From: Staphylococcus borealis
Lineage (GTDB): Bacteria > Bacillota > Bacilli > Staphylococcales > Staphylococcaceae
Assembly (NCBI RefSeq): GCF_001224225.1
Contig: NZ_CUEE01000006.1
Span: forward strand, 1 to 64,000
Direction: 5' to 3'
DNA length: 64,000 nt
Below are positions 1 to 9,003 of the stretch, in pieces (position 1 is the stretch's first letter; each line of letters opens with the position of its first letter). Under the pieces are notes generated by a model. That model searched no databases and was not told where the DNA came from. It saw only the letters and a program-made list of their open reading frames with translations. Both the position numbers and the translations under genes were made by a program.

Positions 1-90
1 GTTAAGTTACTGTTTTTGGAATTAACGTTGACATATTGTCATTCAGTTTTCAATGTTCATTTTTTGTTACCACAAGAATTAATTATACTC
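1..90 (-). other. 5' leader of a ribosomal RNA operon (runs off left edge)
   Basis: Read on the minus strand, the sequence downstream of the two promoters at 82-110 and 177-205 contains ATTGAAAACTGAATGAC and GTCAACGTTAATTCC, which I recognise as typical of staphylococcal rRNA operon leader or spacer sequence. In S. aureus an rRNA operon follows recR at this place. The 16S gene itself is outside the window, so the call rests on leader resemblance, promoter strength and synteny. Confidence 0.6.
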
Positions 91-110
91 GCTATCAACA
101 ATAAAGTCAA
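82..110 (-). promoter_or_regulatory. Strong sigma-A promoter (rrn P2-like)
   Basis: On the minus strand there is a -35 TTGACT (105-110) and a perfect -10 TATAAT (82-87) separated by exactly 17 bp. Transcription would run off the left edge into the presumed rRNA operon. Confidence 0.7.
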
Positions 111-176
111 TAACTTTTTTTATTAATTTTTGAAGTGTTTTAATGTTCGTTGATTTGTTCCGCTCAACAAATATAT

Positions 177-205
177 ACTATACAGGCATTTATCCATTTT
201 AACAA
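177..205 (-). promoter_or_regulatory. Second upstream promoter (rrn P1-like)
   Basis: On the minus strand, -35 TTGTTA (200-205), 17-bp spacer, -10 TATAGT (177-182). It lies about 95 bp upstream of the stronger promoter, the tandem P1/P2 arrangement usual for rRNA operons. Confidence 0.5.
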
Positions 206-386
206 CAGTAAAAATTACACTTTATCCAGTGTAAAAAGTTCTAAAACACTTAATAAACGAACTTTAGTTAATACTAATAATTAAATAGTTCGTTTATACG
301 TATTATATCGTTTTCTATACCCACTTTAATGCGTTTTAATCACTCGAATAACAAACTTTAAAAAATTTACATTTTTTTAAAACAAA

Positions 387-457
387 TTAAAAAAAACGCT
401 ATTGCAAATTGAAATATAACCGTTATAGCTATATTTGCTATCAATTTGCTAATAGCG
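387..457 (-). terminator. Rho-independent terminator after recR
   Basis: The arms CGCTATTGCAAATTGA (397-412) and TCAATTTGCTAATAGCG (441-457) form a long stem, followed on the minus strand by a T-run. It lies just downstream of the recR stop and insulates the rRNA promoters. Confidence 0.8.
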
Positions 458-467
458 ACTCTATGTT

Positions 468-1064
468 TTACATTTCTGTTCTTCCTGCTATTGCTTTAGA
501 TAAAGTAACTTCATCAGCGTATTCTAAATCTCCACCTACTGAGAGTCCTTGGGCTAACCTAGTGACTTTAATTCCAATAGGTTTCACCAATCTAGATATA
601 TACATCGCCGTTGATTCTCCCTCTAAGTTAGGATTCATAGCTAATATTAATTCTTTAACCTCATCATCTTTTAATCTATCTATTAATGTCGGTATATTAA
701 TATCTTCTGGCCCTATTCCATCCATTGGAGAGATTGAGCCATGTAGTACATGGTAAAGTCCTTTATATTCTCTCATCTTCTCCATCGCAATAACATCTTT
801 ATCATCTTCAACTACACATATAACTGAGCGATCACGTTGCTTATCTTCACAAATATAACAAGGGTCATTCTCAGTTATATGACCACATACACTACAATAA
901 GTAAGCTCACGTTTAACATCTACCAAGGCTTTAGCAAATTGGACTACATCGTCTTCTTTCATATCTAAAGTATGAAATGCCAGACGTTGAGCCGTCTTGG
1001 GACCAATGCCTGGCAGTTTCATAAAACTATCTATTAATTTAGATATAGGTTCAGGATAATGCAT
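468..1064 (-). CDS. recR: Recombination mediator protein RecR
   Basis: A 198-residue protein of normal RecR length. It acts with RecO and RecF in loading RecA during recombinational repair. Visible features in order: an N-terminal helix-hairpin-helix region ([15 protein letters not shown], about residues 18-32), a C4 zinc motif (CSVCGH...CYIC, about 57-72) and a Toprim segment beginning VICVVED (about 80). It is the last gene of the dnaX-ebfC-recR cluster, with only 5 bp between the ebfC stop and its ATG. A terminator follows. All expected motifs are intact. Confidence 0.97.
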   Translation of the reverse strand: MHYPEPISKLIDSFMKLPGIGPKTAQRLAFHTLDMKEDDVVQFAKALVDVKRELTYCSVCGHITENDPCYICEDKQRDRSVICVVEDDKDVIAMEKMREYKGLYHVLHGSISPMDGIGPEDINIPTLIDRLKDDEVKELILAMNPNLEGESTAMYISRLVKPIGIKVTRLAQGLSVGGDLEYADEVTLSKAIAGRTEM

Positions 1065-1069
1065 CTATA

Positions 1070-1387
1070 TTACATTCCCGGAATATTTAAGCCTTGTGTG
1101 TGCTTACCTAAACGTTCTTGAGTTAATTCGTCAGCTTTATTCATCGCTTCATTCGTTGCTGCTAAAACTAAATCTTGTAGCATTTCGATATCATCTGGAT
1201 CTACCGCTTCTTCTTTAATTTCAACATCTACAACTTCTTTGTGACCAGTAACTGTAACAGCTACCATGCCACCACCTGCAGTACCAACAATGCGTTCTTC
1301 TTTTAATTTTTCTTGCTCTTGAGCCATTTTCTTTTGCATTTTTTGCATTTGTTTCATCATTTGTTGCATATTTCCGCCACCGCGCAT
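1070..1387 (-). CDS. ebfC: YbaB/EbfC family nucleoid-associated protein
   Basis: A 105-residue protein that begins with a short Met/Gly/Gln/Lys-rich segment ([20 protein letters not shown]) typical of this family, followed by the conserved GTAGGGMV loop and the dimerising beta-sheet core. YbaB/EbfC proteins are small dimeric DNA-binding proteins almost always encoded between dnaX and recR, as here. It lies 155 bp downstream of dnaX and 5 bp upstream of recR. A good ribosome-binding site (AGGAGG) precedes the start. Confidence 0.95.
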
Positions 1388-1542
1388 AATATCATTTCCT
1401 CCTTGAATGTATCGACATTATCTATTAATTTATATTTTATTATACATACGTTTATATTTATTGTCATGTATCTCTATTTCTAGAATCAATTCAACAATCC
1501 TATACTCAAATCAACTTCTTACTATTAATATAACAAAAAGGA

Positions 1543-3255
1543 TTATTCATCTATTAAATGAACAGTTTCTTCACCAAATAAGTCACGGGCTTTCTGTGCT
1601 ACATCTGTGTCTTGCTTACTTTCTTCACCATTAGTTGGTGTTGTTTGATTATCTTTATCTTGTTGCTTTCTACTATTAATATATTCAGTTCTTACTCTCA
1701 TCCATTGATCTGAAGGAACGCCCACTACTTCAACATTCTTATTAATGATGTTTCTCACTACATTTTCAATACTAGTTCGTTTTTCATCATCTCTATTAAC
1801 AATTTCACAGTGTATTTCTTCATCAAACTGAACTAATACGCGTTTTTCACTAGCAGCTACAGGAATTGAGTTTTGTAATAAACTTACCAATGATTTCTTA
1901 TCATTCTTTTTCGCATAGTCTACTACTTCTAGCCAGTGTTTCTTCAATAGTTGAATATCTTCTTTGTTTGCTTCGTCTAATACTTTAGCAATATTCGTCA
2001 TTGAGAAAGTACCTTTATTCTGACGTCTACCACGCGTGTTCGTTTGTGTAGCATGCTGTTTTGAATTTGCTTGAGTGATGCCTTGAGCTTTGAGTGTTTT
2101 TAGTTCATTTTCTAGTTGTTCCATACGTTGTAACAACACGTCATTATTAGGTTGTGACGCAACTTGTGTTGTCGCAACATTTGTTACAGTGTCAGGCTGT
2201 GATTTCATCATTTCAGCAATTTTTACTAGTAACACTTCAAAGTGCACATTTTGGTTCACACTAAAACGTATCGATACTAAAGTATCGTTAATGATATCAA
2301 TCATATGATAAAGCGTATCTAAATTAAAATTCATTAGCGCATCGAATTCTGCATGATTATCGACCGTTTTATTCATAATTGTATCGCGAACAAAATAAAT
2401 CATATCATTAATAAGACGGTTTACTTCTTTTCCTTCTGAAATAAATTGATGATAGCGTGTAAATGCATTTTTAACATTTCCTTCAACAACGTCTTTAAAT
2501 AATTCATTTAATGCCGCTTCATCCACACTACCCGTTACATCTAATACATCTTGTAGTGTAAGATGCTCATCACCAAATGCGATAGCTTGGTCCATAATAC
2601 TTAGCGCATCACGCATACCACCTTCAGATGCTTTAGCAATAAACTCAAGGGCTTCATTATCATAATCTAAATGTTGTTCTTCAGCTACAAAGCGCAAGCG
2701 ATCTGTAATTTGTTCTGTACCTATCGCTTTAAAGTCAAAACGTTGCGCTCGCGAAATAATCGTAGGCGGGATTTTATGTGGTTCAGTTGTAGCAAGAATA
2801 AAAATAGCATGTGCCGGTGGTTCTTCGAGTGTTTTTAATAGCGCATTAAACGCACCAGTTGTTAGCATGTGCACCTCATCAATAATATATACTTTATATT
2901 TCGACTCACTAGGCGCATATTTAACTTTATCTCTAATGTTTCTAATTTCATCTACACCATTATTACTTGCAGCATCAATCTCAATCACATCGCCATTCGT
3001 ACCTTGCGTAATACCTTTACAAATCGCACATTCATTACATGGTTCGCCATCTTGAGGATTTAAACAATTTATTGCTTTAGCAAACACTTTAGCAATACTC
3101 GTTTTACCAGTTCCACGAGGGCCACTAAAGATATAGGCATGTGATTGTTTACCTTTGGAAATGGCGTTTCGTAACGTCTTAGTTACATGTTCTTGCCCCA
3201 CAACATCCTGAAAGCTTTGGGGTCTAAACATTCGATACAAAGCTTGATAATTCAC
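1543..3255 (-). CDS. dnaX: DNA polymerase III subunit gamma/tau
   Basis: A 570-residue clamp-loader ATPase. Walker A is SGPRGTGKTS (about residues 44-53), the zinc-binding cysteines are CLNPQDGEPCNECAIC (about 64-79), Walker B is IIDEVHML (about 124-131), and sensor 1 and SRAQRF follow. These make the AAA+ part of the clamp loader that places the DnaN ring on DNA. After about residue 370 comes a Gln/Thr/Asn-rich linker and then the tau C-terminal part that binds polymerase and helicase. I see no obvious programmed frameshift signal for a short gamma form. It is the first gene of the dnaX-ebfC-recR cluster. Confidence 0.97.
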   Translation of the reverse strand: MNYQALYRMFRPQSFQDVVGQEHVTKTLRNAISKGKQSHAYIFSGPRGTGKTSIAKVFAKAINCLNPQDGEPCNECAICKGITQGTNGDVIEIDAASNNGVDEIRNIRDKVKYAPSESKYKVYIIDEVHMLTTGAFNALLKTLEEPPAHAIFILATTEPHKIPPTIISRAQRFDFKAIGTEQITDRLRFVAEEQHLDYDNEALEFIAKASEGGMRDALSIMDQAIAFGDEHLTLQDVLDVTGSVDEAALNELFKDVVEGNVKNAFTRYHQFISEGKEVNRLINDMIYFVRDTIMNKTVDNHAEFDALMNFNLDTLYHMIDIINDTLVSIRFSVNQNVHFEVLLVKIAEMMKSQPDTVTNVATTQVASQPNNDVLLQRMEQLENELKTLKAQGITQANSKQHATQTNTRGRRQNKGTFSMTNIAKVLDEANKEDIQLLKKHWLEVVDYAKKNDKKSLVSLLQNSIPVAASEKRVLVQFDEEIHCEIVNRDDEKRTSIENVVRNIINKNVEVVGVPSDQWMRVRTEYINSRKQQDKDNQTTPTNGEESKQDTDVAQKARDLFGEETVHLIDE

Positions 3256-3323
3256 ATCCGCACCTCCGTTAACAATTACTCTACATTATATCACGCATTA
3301 TCGCCTTATTTTCAATGAATTTA

Positions 3324-3851
3324 TTATGTCATATCTGCGTCTTGCACAATACCATGTGGATAATCATCCAGTTGATCCCATAGAAATTTAACACGTAACA
3401 TAGACGCATCTGTTTCTTTTGAGAAAATATGATGTTTGTCTGCCGATTCATAACCTAACCCTTCGAAATACTCTGGACAACACCCCACAATGATAGTCGT
3501 ATAGTGTTGTGATTTCGCGCGTTCTTCAACAGCTTGGACTAAGGCTTTGCCCAACCCTTCATTACGATATGGCTGTTCAACTATAAGGGACGCTAATTCT
3601 AGTGCTTTGTAACGCTGATTTCCAGCATTCAAATTAATCTCGCTAAGCATGACATGTCCTATAATATCGCCCGATTCATCTTTAGCAATGACTTCGAGTT
3701 CATAATTATAATTCGCTGCTTGACGTAATTTTGAAATGAGTGCACGTTGTCTTTGACCAGCACCTTGATGTTTCTCATCATAACTTGATTCTATTCTATT
3801 CAAAGTTTCGCTATAATCCATTTCCGTTAATGTACTTAAGAATAATCGCAT
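3324..3851 (-). CDS. GNAT family N-acetyltransferase
   Basis: A 175-residue single-domain GNAT protein. The acetyl-CoA loop is visible as EQPYRNEGLGKALVQAVEER (about residues 93-112), followed by a strand/helix with VGCCPEYFEGLGYE typical of the C-terminal half of the fold. The substrate cannot be read from the sequence. It lies between dnaX and a dispersed repeat, on the same strand as dnaX, 69 bp upstream of it, and could be co-transcribed with it. Confidence 0.85.
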   Translation of the reverse strand: MRLFLSTLTEMDYSETLNRIESSYDEKHQGAGQRQRALISKLRQAANYNYELEVIAKDESGDIIGHVMLSEINLNAGNQRYKALELASLIVEQPYRNEGLGKALVQAVEERAKSQHYTTIIVGCCPEYFEGLGYESADKHHIFSKETDASMLRVKFLWDQLDDYPHGIVQDADMT

Positions 3852-3945
3852 ATTGACCCCCCTCTAATGCGTCAAAGTGTTCTTCGTTCGACACTTGGAC
3901 ATATCGCTTTCCCGTTTTTATTTATCTATATTTTATACAAAAAAA

Positions 3946-4085
3946 TGGGAGCAGGACAGAATTCTGTTTAAATTCGTTGTCCTACCCCCTCAAGGATGAC
4001 TAGAACTGAGAAATGCTTGATTTAAGCACCTTCTCAATTTAGACAGCTACTGCGAACTCGCAAAGTAGCATCATTACATTATTTA
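3946..4085 (+). repeat. Dispersed intergenic repeat copy 1 (modules A+B)
   Basis: Module A is an imperfect hairpin around GGACAGAATTC ... ATTCGTTGTCC. Module B follows (AAGGATGACTAGAACTGAG ... CTTCTCAATTTAGACAGCTACTGCG), also an inverted repeat. The same modules recur near 6942, 19521, 29168 (inverted) and 62612, always between genes. Confidence 0.85.
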
Positions 4086-4152
4086 TATTACAGGCTCTCT
4101 TTTAAATTTATACTAAAAATTTGATTTATTTCGGTTAATTTAACGTATTAAA

Positions 4153-4425
4153 AAACCGTGCACCTTCGAATCGAGTGTGTATCACAAACGTTACCGAAGT
4201 CGACAGCTAAATCTCGGCTACCCTACGGCACATATGAGGATCCACTTAATGCTGCTTCCGTCAGGACCTGACATGATTCATGGGTTCATATTGCATAGGA
4301 CCGAAATCTTCAAACACTACGTGCTTCGGGCAGACTTCACAAAAACACACCCTCAACAAAGGAATTAAGTCTCGCATAAAGCGGATTTCGAGTACAGGGA
4401 ACCGCTACCTCCCCACCTAGCACGG
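4153..4425 (-). ncRNA. ffs: Signal recognition particle RNA (Gram-positive type, about 272 nt)
   Basis: On the minus strand the RNA starts CCGTGCTAGGTGGGGAGG and ends in the complementary GGTGCACGG. It contains the highly conserved Ffh-binding domain with GTCAGGTCCTGACGGAAGCAG (split over 4242-4263), the signature SRP loop. The length matches the long Bacillus-type SRP RNA with an Alu domain. Its position between treR and dnaX is the same as in S. aureus. A strong promoter lies just upstream (4434-4463). Confidence 0.96.
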
Positions 4426-4433
4426 TAAGTTTT

Positions 4434-4463
4434 ATAATACTATAAACGTTCTTCCTATTGCAA
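4434..4463 (-). promoter_or_regulatory. Promoter of the SRP RNA gene
   Basis: On the minus strand, -35 TTGCAA (4458-4463), 18-bp spacer, -10 TATTAT (4434-4439). This places the start site at about 4426-4428, at the 5' end of the SRP RNA. Confidence 0.7.
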
Positions 4464-4516
4464 GTGTAAAGTTTTAATTCTCCATATCATCGACTCAAAA
4501 ATAGCTTGATGCCATC

Positions 4517-5242
4517 TTATAATTTATGTCGTCTTGAAAATTCTTGGAATTTAAATTCTGTTGCTAAATGCTTTGACACATTATATTGGAATGGCATTGT
4601 GTTATTTAAATAAACGACACTTCTCACTGTTGCAGTATATGGTGGTTGTATTTCACCGAAAACATCATAGGCACTTTCAGTAAAAGGCTCAAACGTAATC
4701 GATTTGCTTGAATAACTGATATCTAATTCTAATTGTGTTTCTAAATAATGATAAATAGAATCTTTTGCTACTGAATTCGTAATGCCCGGAACGATTGAAG
4801 CTAAAAAGTAATCTTCATCTAAAATCTTCACTCTATGATTGATACTTCTTGTACGTACAACATGAATCAGTTCCTCATCACCTTTAAGATTCAATTGCGT
4901 TTTAACATAAGGTACCGAATTAGCTTTAATCAGTTCGTTAATGAGTACTTCAGTTTCATGTTTCAAACCCAGTTCTTCTTGCACTTCTTTAAAGCTAATT
5001 AATTCTGAAAATGGGAACTCCGTAACACCTTGATCAATAACAATAGAGCCCTTACCTCTAATTTTTTGAATCATACCATCATTTGCTAACAAGTCCAGTG
5101 CTTTTCGAACAGTTTCACGCGATGTGCCATATCGTGTTACCAATTCATGTTCTGACGGAAGTTGTTGTCCATTGGTATATACATCTTCATGTATTTGTTG
5201 CTTGAGTTGTTCATATATCGTTATGAATTTTTGTGTTGCCAT
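4517..5242 (-). CDS. treR: Trehalose operon repressor TreR (GntR/HutC family)
   Basis: About 241 residues. The N-terminal winged helix-turn-helix of the GntR family is seen (QLPSEHELVTRYGTSRETVR, about residues 29-48), then RKALDLLANDGMIQKIRGKG, then a UTRA effector domain that in TreR binds trehalose-6-phosphate. I prefer the ATG at 5242 because GGAG sits six bases before it; an in-frame ATG at 5254 is also possible. It is the third gene of treP-treA-treR and should repress the palindrome in front of treP. Confidence 0.92.
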   Translation of the reverse strand: MATQKFITIYEQLKQQIHEDVYTNGQQLPSEHELVTRYGTSRETVRKALDLLANDGMIQKIRGKGSIVIDQGVTEFPFSELISFKEVQEELGLKHETEVLINELIKANSVPYVKTQLNLKGDEELIHVVRTRSINHRVKILDEDYFLASIVPGITNSVAKDSIYHYLETQLELDISYSSKSITFEPFTESAYDVFGEIQPPYTATVRSVVYLNNTMPFQYNVSKHLATEFKFQEFSRRHKL

Positions 5243-5263
5243 GTCCTTCTCCATTACATCAAT

Positions 5264-6898
5264 CTATTGAACATCAATGACAATTGCACCAAATGGAGAT
5301 ATTTCACCATTTTCTATTGTGCCATTTTGAATAATAACTGTTCCTTGTCTATTGATGTCTTCAGGTAATTTTACTGCTTCTTTTGAAAAGTTAGCAACCA
5401 CGAGCCATGTTTGACCATCATAATTTCGACGGTACATGAATAATTGTGGGTGCTCCATATATAACGGCTCGATGTCACCATAAGTGATAATATCATGTTC
5501 ATGACGCAATCGAATCAGTTCGCGATACGTGTGTAGTACGGATGTTTTGTTCTCAATTGCTGCTTCTACGTTAATATATTGCGCATTGTTTGGTATATCG
5601 ATCCAAGGCGTACCAGTAGTGAAACCTGCTTGTTCACCTGATGTCCATTGAATAGGTGTTCTAGAATTGTCACGTGATTTTTGCCCTAGAATAGTTAAAA
5701 TTTCACTTTCATCTTTACCTTGTTGTTTTAAGTTATCATAGGCATTACGTGACTCAACATCACGATATTGTTGAATAGAATCAAAGTGCGGATCCGTCAT
5801 ACCGATTTCCTCGCCTTGATAAATGTATGGTGTACCTTGCAACATATGCAATGCGATAGCTAACATCTTAGCGCTTGCTTGTCGATTTTCTTCTGTAGAA
5901 TCATCACCGAAACGAGATACAACGCGTGGTTGATCATGATTGCACCAGAAAATCGCATTCCATCCGCCACCTTCGTATATTCCAACTTGCCAATCCATCA
6001 ATATTTCTTTTAGTTTTAAAAAGTCTAATTTCGCATTTGACCACTTTTCTCCATCAACATAATCTACTTTTAGATGATGGAAGTTGAAGACACTACTTAA
6101 TTCTTGTCGGTCAGATTTTGTATATTTGATACAATTATCAATGGTTGTTGATGACATTTCTCCTACCGTCATCATATCTTTATCTCCAAATGTATGACGA
6201 TTGAGTTCATGTAGATACTCATGTACATGTGGTCCGTCAGTATAAAACTCTTTTCCAATTTTAGGAGAATCCTTAAATTCACCTTTAGAAATAAGATTAA
6301 TTACATCAAAGCGGAAACCATCTACACCAAATTCAATCCAGTGGTTAACAACATCATATAAAGCCTGTCTCACTGCTTCATTATCCCAATTTAAGTCTGC
6401 TTGTGTGACATCGAATAAATGTAAATAATATTCATCTGTCTTCTCGTCGTATTGCCAAGCATTACCACCAAACTTCGATTCCCAATTAGTTGGAGGCCCA
6501 TCTTGTGATGGTTTAAAGAAATAATAATCACGATACGGATTGTCTTTCGAACGGATCGCTTCTTTAAACCATTCATGTTCTGTAGATGTATGATTAATAA
6601 CAATATCTATCATGACTTTTAAGTCTCTCTTATGTGCTTCACTGATTAATGTTTCAAAATCTTCTAGCGTCCCGAAGCGTTCGTTAATTTTCAAGTAATT
6701 GCTAATATCATAACCATTATCATTCATCGGCGACTCATAAACAGGTGTTAACCAAATGTAATCAACACCTAAATATTGAATATAGTCTAATTTTTCAATA
6801 ATTCCTTTTAAATCTCCCTCACCATTACCTGTTGTATCGTTAAATGATTTGGGATAAATTTGATAAACGACAGACTTTTTCCAATCTTTTTGTGCCAT
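5264..6898 (-). CDS. treA: Trehalose-6-phosphate hydrolase (GH13, TreA/TreC)
   Basis: A 544-residue cytoplasmic alpha-amylase-fold enzyme that splits trehalose-6-phosphate into glucose and glucose-6-phosphate. The GH13 signature blocks are all present in order: DIVINHTS (about 98), GFRFDVIN with the nucleophile Asp (about 195), VGEMSS with the acid Glu (about 250) and NHDQPR (about 325). Full length for the family. A dispersed repeat fills the 259 bp between treP and treA, so some uncoupling of the two genes is possible. treR starts 21 bp further on. Confidence 0.95.
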   Translation of the reverse strand: MAQKDWKKSVVYQIYPKSFNDTTGNGEGDLKGIIEKLDYIQYLGVDYIWLTPVYESPMNDNGYDISNYLKINERFGTLEDFETLISEAHKRDLKVMIDIVINHTSTEHEWFKEAIRSKDNPYRDYYFFKPSQDGPPTNWESKFGGNAWQYDEKTDEYYLHLFDVTQADLNWDNEAVRQALYDVVNHWIEFGVDGFRFDVINLISKGEFKDSPKIGKEFYTDGPHVHEYLHELNRHTFGDKDMMTVGEMSSTTIDNCIKYTKSDRQELSSVFNFHHLKVDYVDGEKWSNAKLDFLKLKEILMDWQVGIYEGGGWNAIFWCNHDQPRVVSRFGDDSTEENRQASAKMLAIALHMLQGTPYIYQGEEIGMTDPHFDSIQQYRDVESRNAYDNLKQQGKDESEILTILGQKSRDNSRTPIQWTSGEQAGFTTGTPWIDIPNNAQYINVEAAIENKTSVLHTYRELIRLRHEHDIITYGDIEPLYMEHPQLFMYRRNYDGQTWLVVANFSKEAVKLPEDINRQGTVIIQNGTIENGEISPFGAIVIDVQ

Positions 6899-6941
6899 GT
6901 ATACTCACCTTTCGCTTATTAATCGTATTAATGTGATTTAA

Positions 6942-7130
6942 AAGGAGTGGGATAGAATTTTTTCGAATTCGTTATCCCCCTCCCAGTTTGCTTAACTTGT
7001 AAAATTTCTTTGTGAAAGTCTCTCTGCAGAGCCCGCCTGTAAGAATGACTAGAACCGAAAAAACTTGATTTAAATGCCCTCTCAGTTCAGTCAGCTACTG
7101 CAAAATTGCAAAATAGCATTTTATATTATT
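6942..7130 (+). repeat. Dispersed intergenic repeat copy 2 (modules A, partial C, B)
   Basis: Module A (GGGATAGAATT ... AATTCGTTATCCC) is followed by CAGTTTGCTTAACTTGTAAAATTTCTTTGTG-type sequence, which resembles the GGGGCCCC-linked spacer near 62.7 kb. Module B follows (GAATGACTAGAACCGAAAA ... CTCAGTTCAGTCAGCTACTGC). It lies inside the tre operon, between treP and treA. Confidence 0.85.
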
Positions 7131-7157
7131 TATATTTCAACGTCTTTATTTGTAAAT

Positions 7158-8615
7158 TTATTTAGCTGTTGTTTCTTCAGGGTTTTCAACCATCTTCTTA
7201 GCTTTAATTGTTGTAAATCTTGCAAAGACAATTGTCAAAACAGCTGGTATTGCCATAGCAAGTAATGTAACTGGCACATAAATAAACCAAAATTCACTTT
7301 GAATTGAAATGAAGGCTGGAACACCACCTACACCGACACTACCCAATACCTTTTTAGCGCCGATAATAGCACCTAAAACGCTTGATGTACAAATAGCAGC
7401 AAAGAAAGGTACTTTTAACGGTAAATTCACACCAAACATTGCAGGTTCTGTAACACCTAAAAATGCTGATACACTTGAAGTTAAGGCTAAACCTTCTTCT
7501 TTTACCATTTTGCGTCGTCTATAGATAAACCACGCTCCAAACGCTGCCGAACCTTGACAGATATTAGATATTGCAACGATCGGCCATAAATATGTACCGC
7601 CCAGTTTGCTTCCCATTAATTGGAAGTCAACTGCCAAGAACATATGGTGTAATCCCGTAATAACAAGTGGTGCATAGAAGAATCCATAAATCGCACCGCC
7701 TAACCAACCAGCATGTTCGAAGACAAATTGAACTGCGCCAGTAATTCCAGTACCTATCACAAGTGCAATCGGACCAATAATTATAAATGCTAAGAATCCA
7801 GTGACCAGTAATGCTACCGGTCCGACAACTAACATTTTAATTGAGTCATGAACAACTTTATTTAGTGCTTTTTCAATGAGTGATAAGACATAAGCTGCAA
7901 TTAAAACTGGTAAGACTTGGCCTTGATAGTTTAATTGTTTGATTTCAAGCCCAAAAAGATTCCATGTCGGAATATGGCCTTTAGCAATGTCATATTGTGA
8001 AACTAACTGTGGATGCATTAGGATAAGTCCAAGTACTAAACCTAATATTGGACTACCACCAAACACTTTCATACTACTCCAACCAATTAACGCTGGTAAA
8101 AAGATAAACGCTGTACTTGCGATGACGTTAATAATATTCGATATATCACCCAACTGAGGATATTGTTCAACAAGTGGTTTAGGGCCAAATAATTTTTCCA
8201 TAGTAAGTAAATTATTAATCCCCATTAAGAGACCTGCTGTAACCAATGCCGGTAAAATCGGAATGAAGATATCTCCCAATAGTTTTATAAGTCGTTGTAA
8301 AGGATTGCCTTTTTTCGCTGCAGCAGCTTTAGCCTCATCTTTTGAGGATTCTGCTACACCTGTTTCTTGAATAAATTGTTTATACACTTCGTCCACGGTA
8401 CCAGGTCCTATAACGATTTGGTATTGGTTATCCGCTTTAAATTGACCTTTAACAAGTGCATTATCGTCTAATGCATCTTTATCAACTTGATTGTCATCTT
8501 TTAACACTAAACGCAGTCGTGTAACACAATGCGTTGCAGTTTCAATGTTTTCTTGCCCACCTATTGCTTTGACGATATCCTGCACATCTTTTCTTTTTAC
8601 AGCCACGCCTTTCAC
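7158..8615 (-). CDS. treP: PTS trehalose transporter EIIBC component
   Basis: 485 residues. The N-terminal EIIB domain carries the phosphorylated cysteine in THCVTRLRLVL (about residues 28-38). An Ala/Lys linker (about 110-125) leads into a hydrophobic EIIC domain with about ten membrane segments and the conserved GVTEPAMFG loop (about 398). It imports trehalose as trehalose-6-phosphate, the substrate of the next gene. No EIIA domain is present, so it would borrow the glucose-type EIIA, as is usual for TreP. The gene follows an operator-bearing promoter. Confidence 0.94.
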   Translation of the reverse strand: MKGVAVKRKDVQDIVKAIGGQENIETATHCVTRLRLVLKDDNQVDKDALDDNALVKGQFKADNQYQIVIGPGTVDEVYKQFIQETGVAESSKDEAKAAAAKKGNPLQRLIKLLGDIFIPILPALVTAGLLMGINNLLTMEKLFGPKPLVEQYPQLGDISNIINVIASTAFIFLPALIGWSSMKVFGGSPILGLVLGLILMHPQLVSQYDIAKGHIPTWNLFGLEIKQLNYQGQVLPVLIAAYVLSLIEKALNKVVHDSIKMLVVGPVALLVTGFLAFIIIGPIALVIGTGITGAVQFVFEHAGWLGGAIYGFFYAPLVITGLHHMFLAVDFQLMGSKLGGTYLWPIVAISNICQGSAAFGAWFIYRRRKMVKEEGLALTSSVSAFLGVTEPAMFGVNLPLKVPFFAAICTSSVLGAIIGAKKVLGSVGVGGVPAFISIQSEFWFIYVPVTLLAMAIPAVLTIVFARFTTIKAKKMVENPEETTAK

Positions 8616-8636
8616 TCCCTTATTTTTAATAACCCA

Positions 8637-8674
8637 AGTATAACTTGTCTAGACAAGTTTTGTAAAGGCTTTCA
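8637..8674 (-). promoter_or_regulatory. tre promoter with TreR operator in the spacer and a cre-like site
   Basis: On the minus strand, -35 TTTACA (8661-8666), 18-bp spacer, -10 TATACT (8637-8642). A perfect 18-bp palindrome AACTTGTCTAGACAAGTT occupies 8642-8659 inside the spacer, the expected place for a repressor site. TGTAAAGGCTTTCA (8661-8674) matches the catabolite-responsive element consensus with one mismatch and covers the -35. This predicts repression by TreR and by CcpA. Confidence 0.8.
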
Positions 8675-8717
8675 TAATATTGTTGAATTTTCATTCTAGA
8701 ATGGGCGCTAAATGCAA

Positions 8718-8767
8718 TAAAAAAGACAAGTACTCAACATATTAAACATTGAGTACTTGTCTTTTTT
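8718..8767. terminator. Bidirectional rho-independent terminator after tRNA-Ser
   Basis: A 13-bp stem GACAAGTACTCAA/TTGAGTACTTGTC (8725-8761) is flanked by A-runs on the left and T-runs on the right, so it can act in both directions. It separates tRNA-Ser from the tre promoter. Confidence 0.85.
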
Positions 8768-8797
8768 ATATTTATTAGTCTTGGATTTTAATTATAA

Positions 8798-8890
8798 TGG
8801 CGGAGGAAGAGGGATTCGAACCCCCGCGGCCCGTTAAGGCCCTGTCGGTTTTCAAGACCGATCCCTTCAGCCGGACTTGGGTATTCCTCC
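8798..8890 (-). tRNA. tRNA-Ser (anticodon UGA)
   Basis: A 93-nt class II tRNA. The 5' GGAGGAA pairs with the 3' TTCCTCC, followed by a discriminator G and an encoded CCA (8798-8800). The anticodon arm is GGTCTTGAAAACC with anticodon TGA. The long variable arm (CAGGGCCTTAACGGGCCG) and the T-arm GGGGGTTCGAATCCC mark it as a serine tRNA. Confidence 0.97.
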
Positions 8891-8906
8891 AATGAACACA
8901 ATAAAT

Positions 8907-8935
8907 ATCATATACCACGGTTCATTGGAAGTCAA
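8907..8935 (-). promoter_or_regulatory. Promoter of tRNA-Ser
   Basis: On the minus strand, -35 TTGACT (8930-8935), 17-bp spacer, -10 TATGAT (8907-8912). It ends about 17 bp before the mature tRNA 5' end, so the tRNA need not depend on read-through from gltD. Confidence 0.65.
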
Positions 8936-9003
8936 TCACTTTTATAGTCAAAATGTAAAATTATTCATTTTTATTTTTAGTACGCGCTTATACGTCATTG
9001 AAC

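Noticed and set aside
1543..3255. Programmed frameshift producing a short gamma form of DnaX
   Set aside because: I found no clear A-AAA-AAG slippery run with a following hairpin at the expected place.
4177..4368. 63-residue reading frame on +
   Set aside because: It lies entirely antisense to the SRP RNA and has no ribosome-binding site; the conserved SRP structure explains the sequence.
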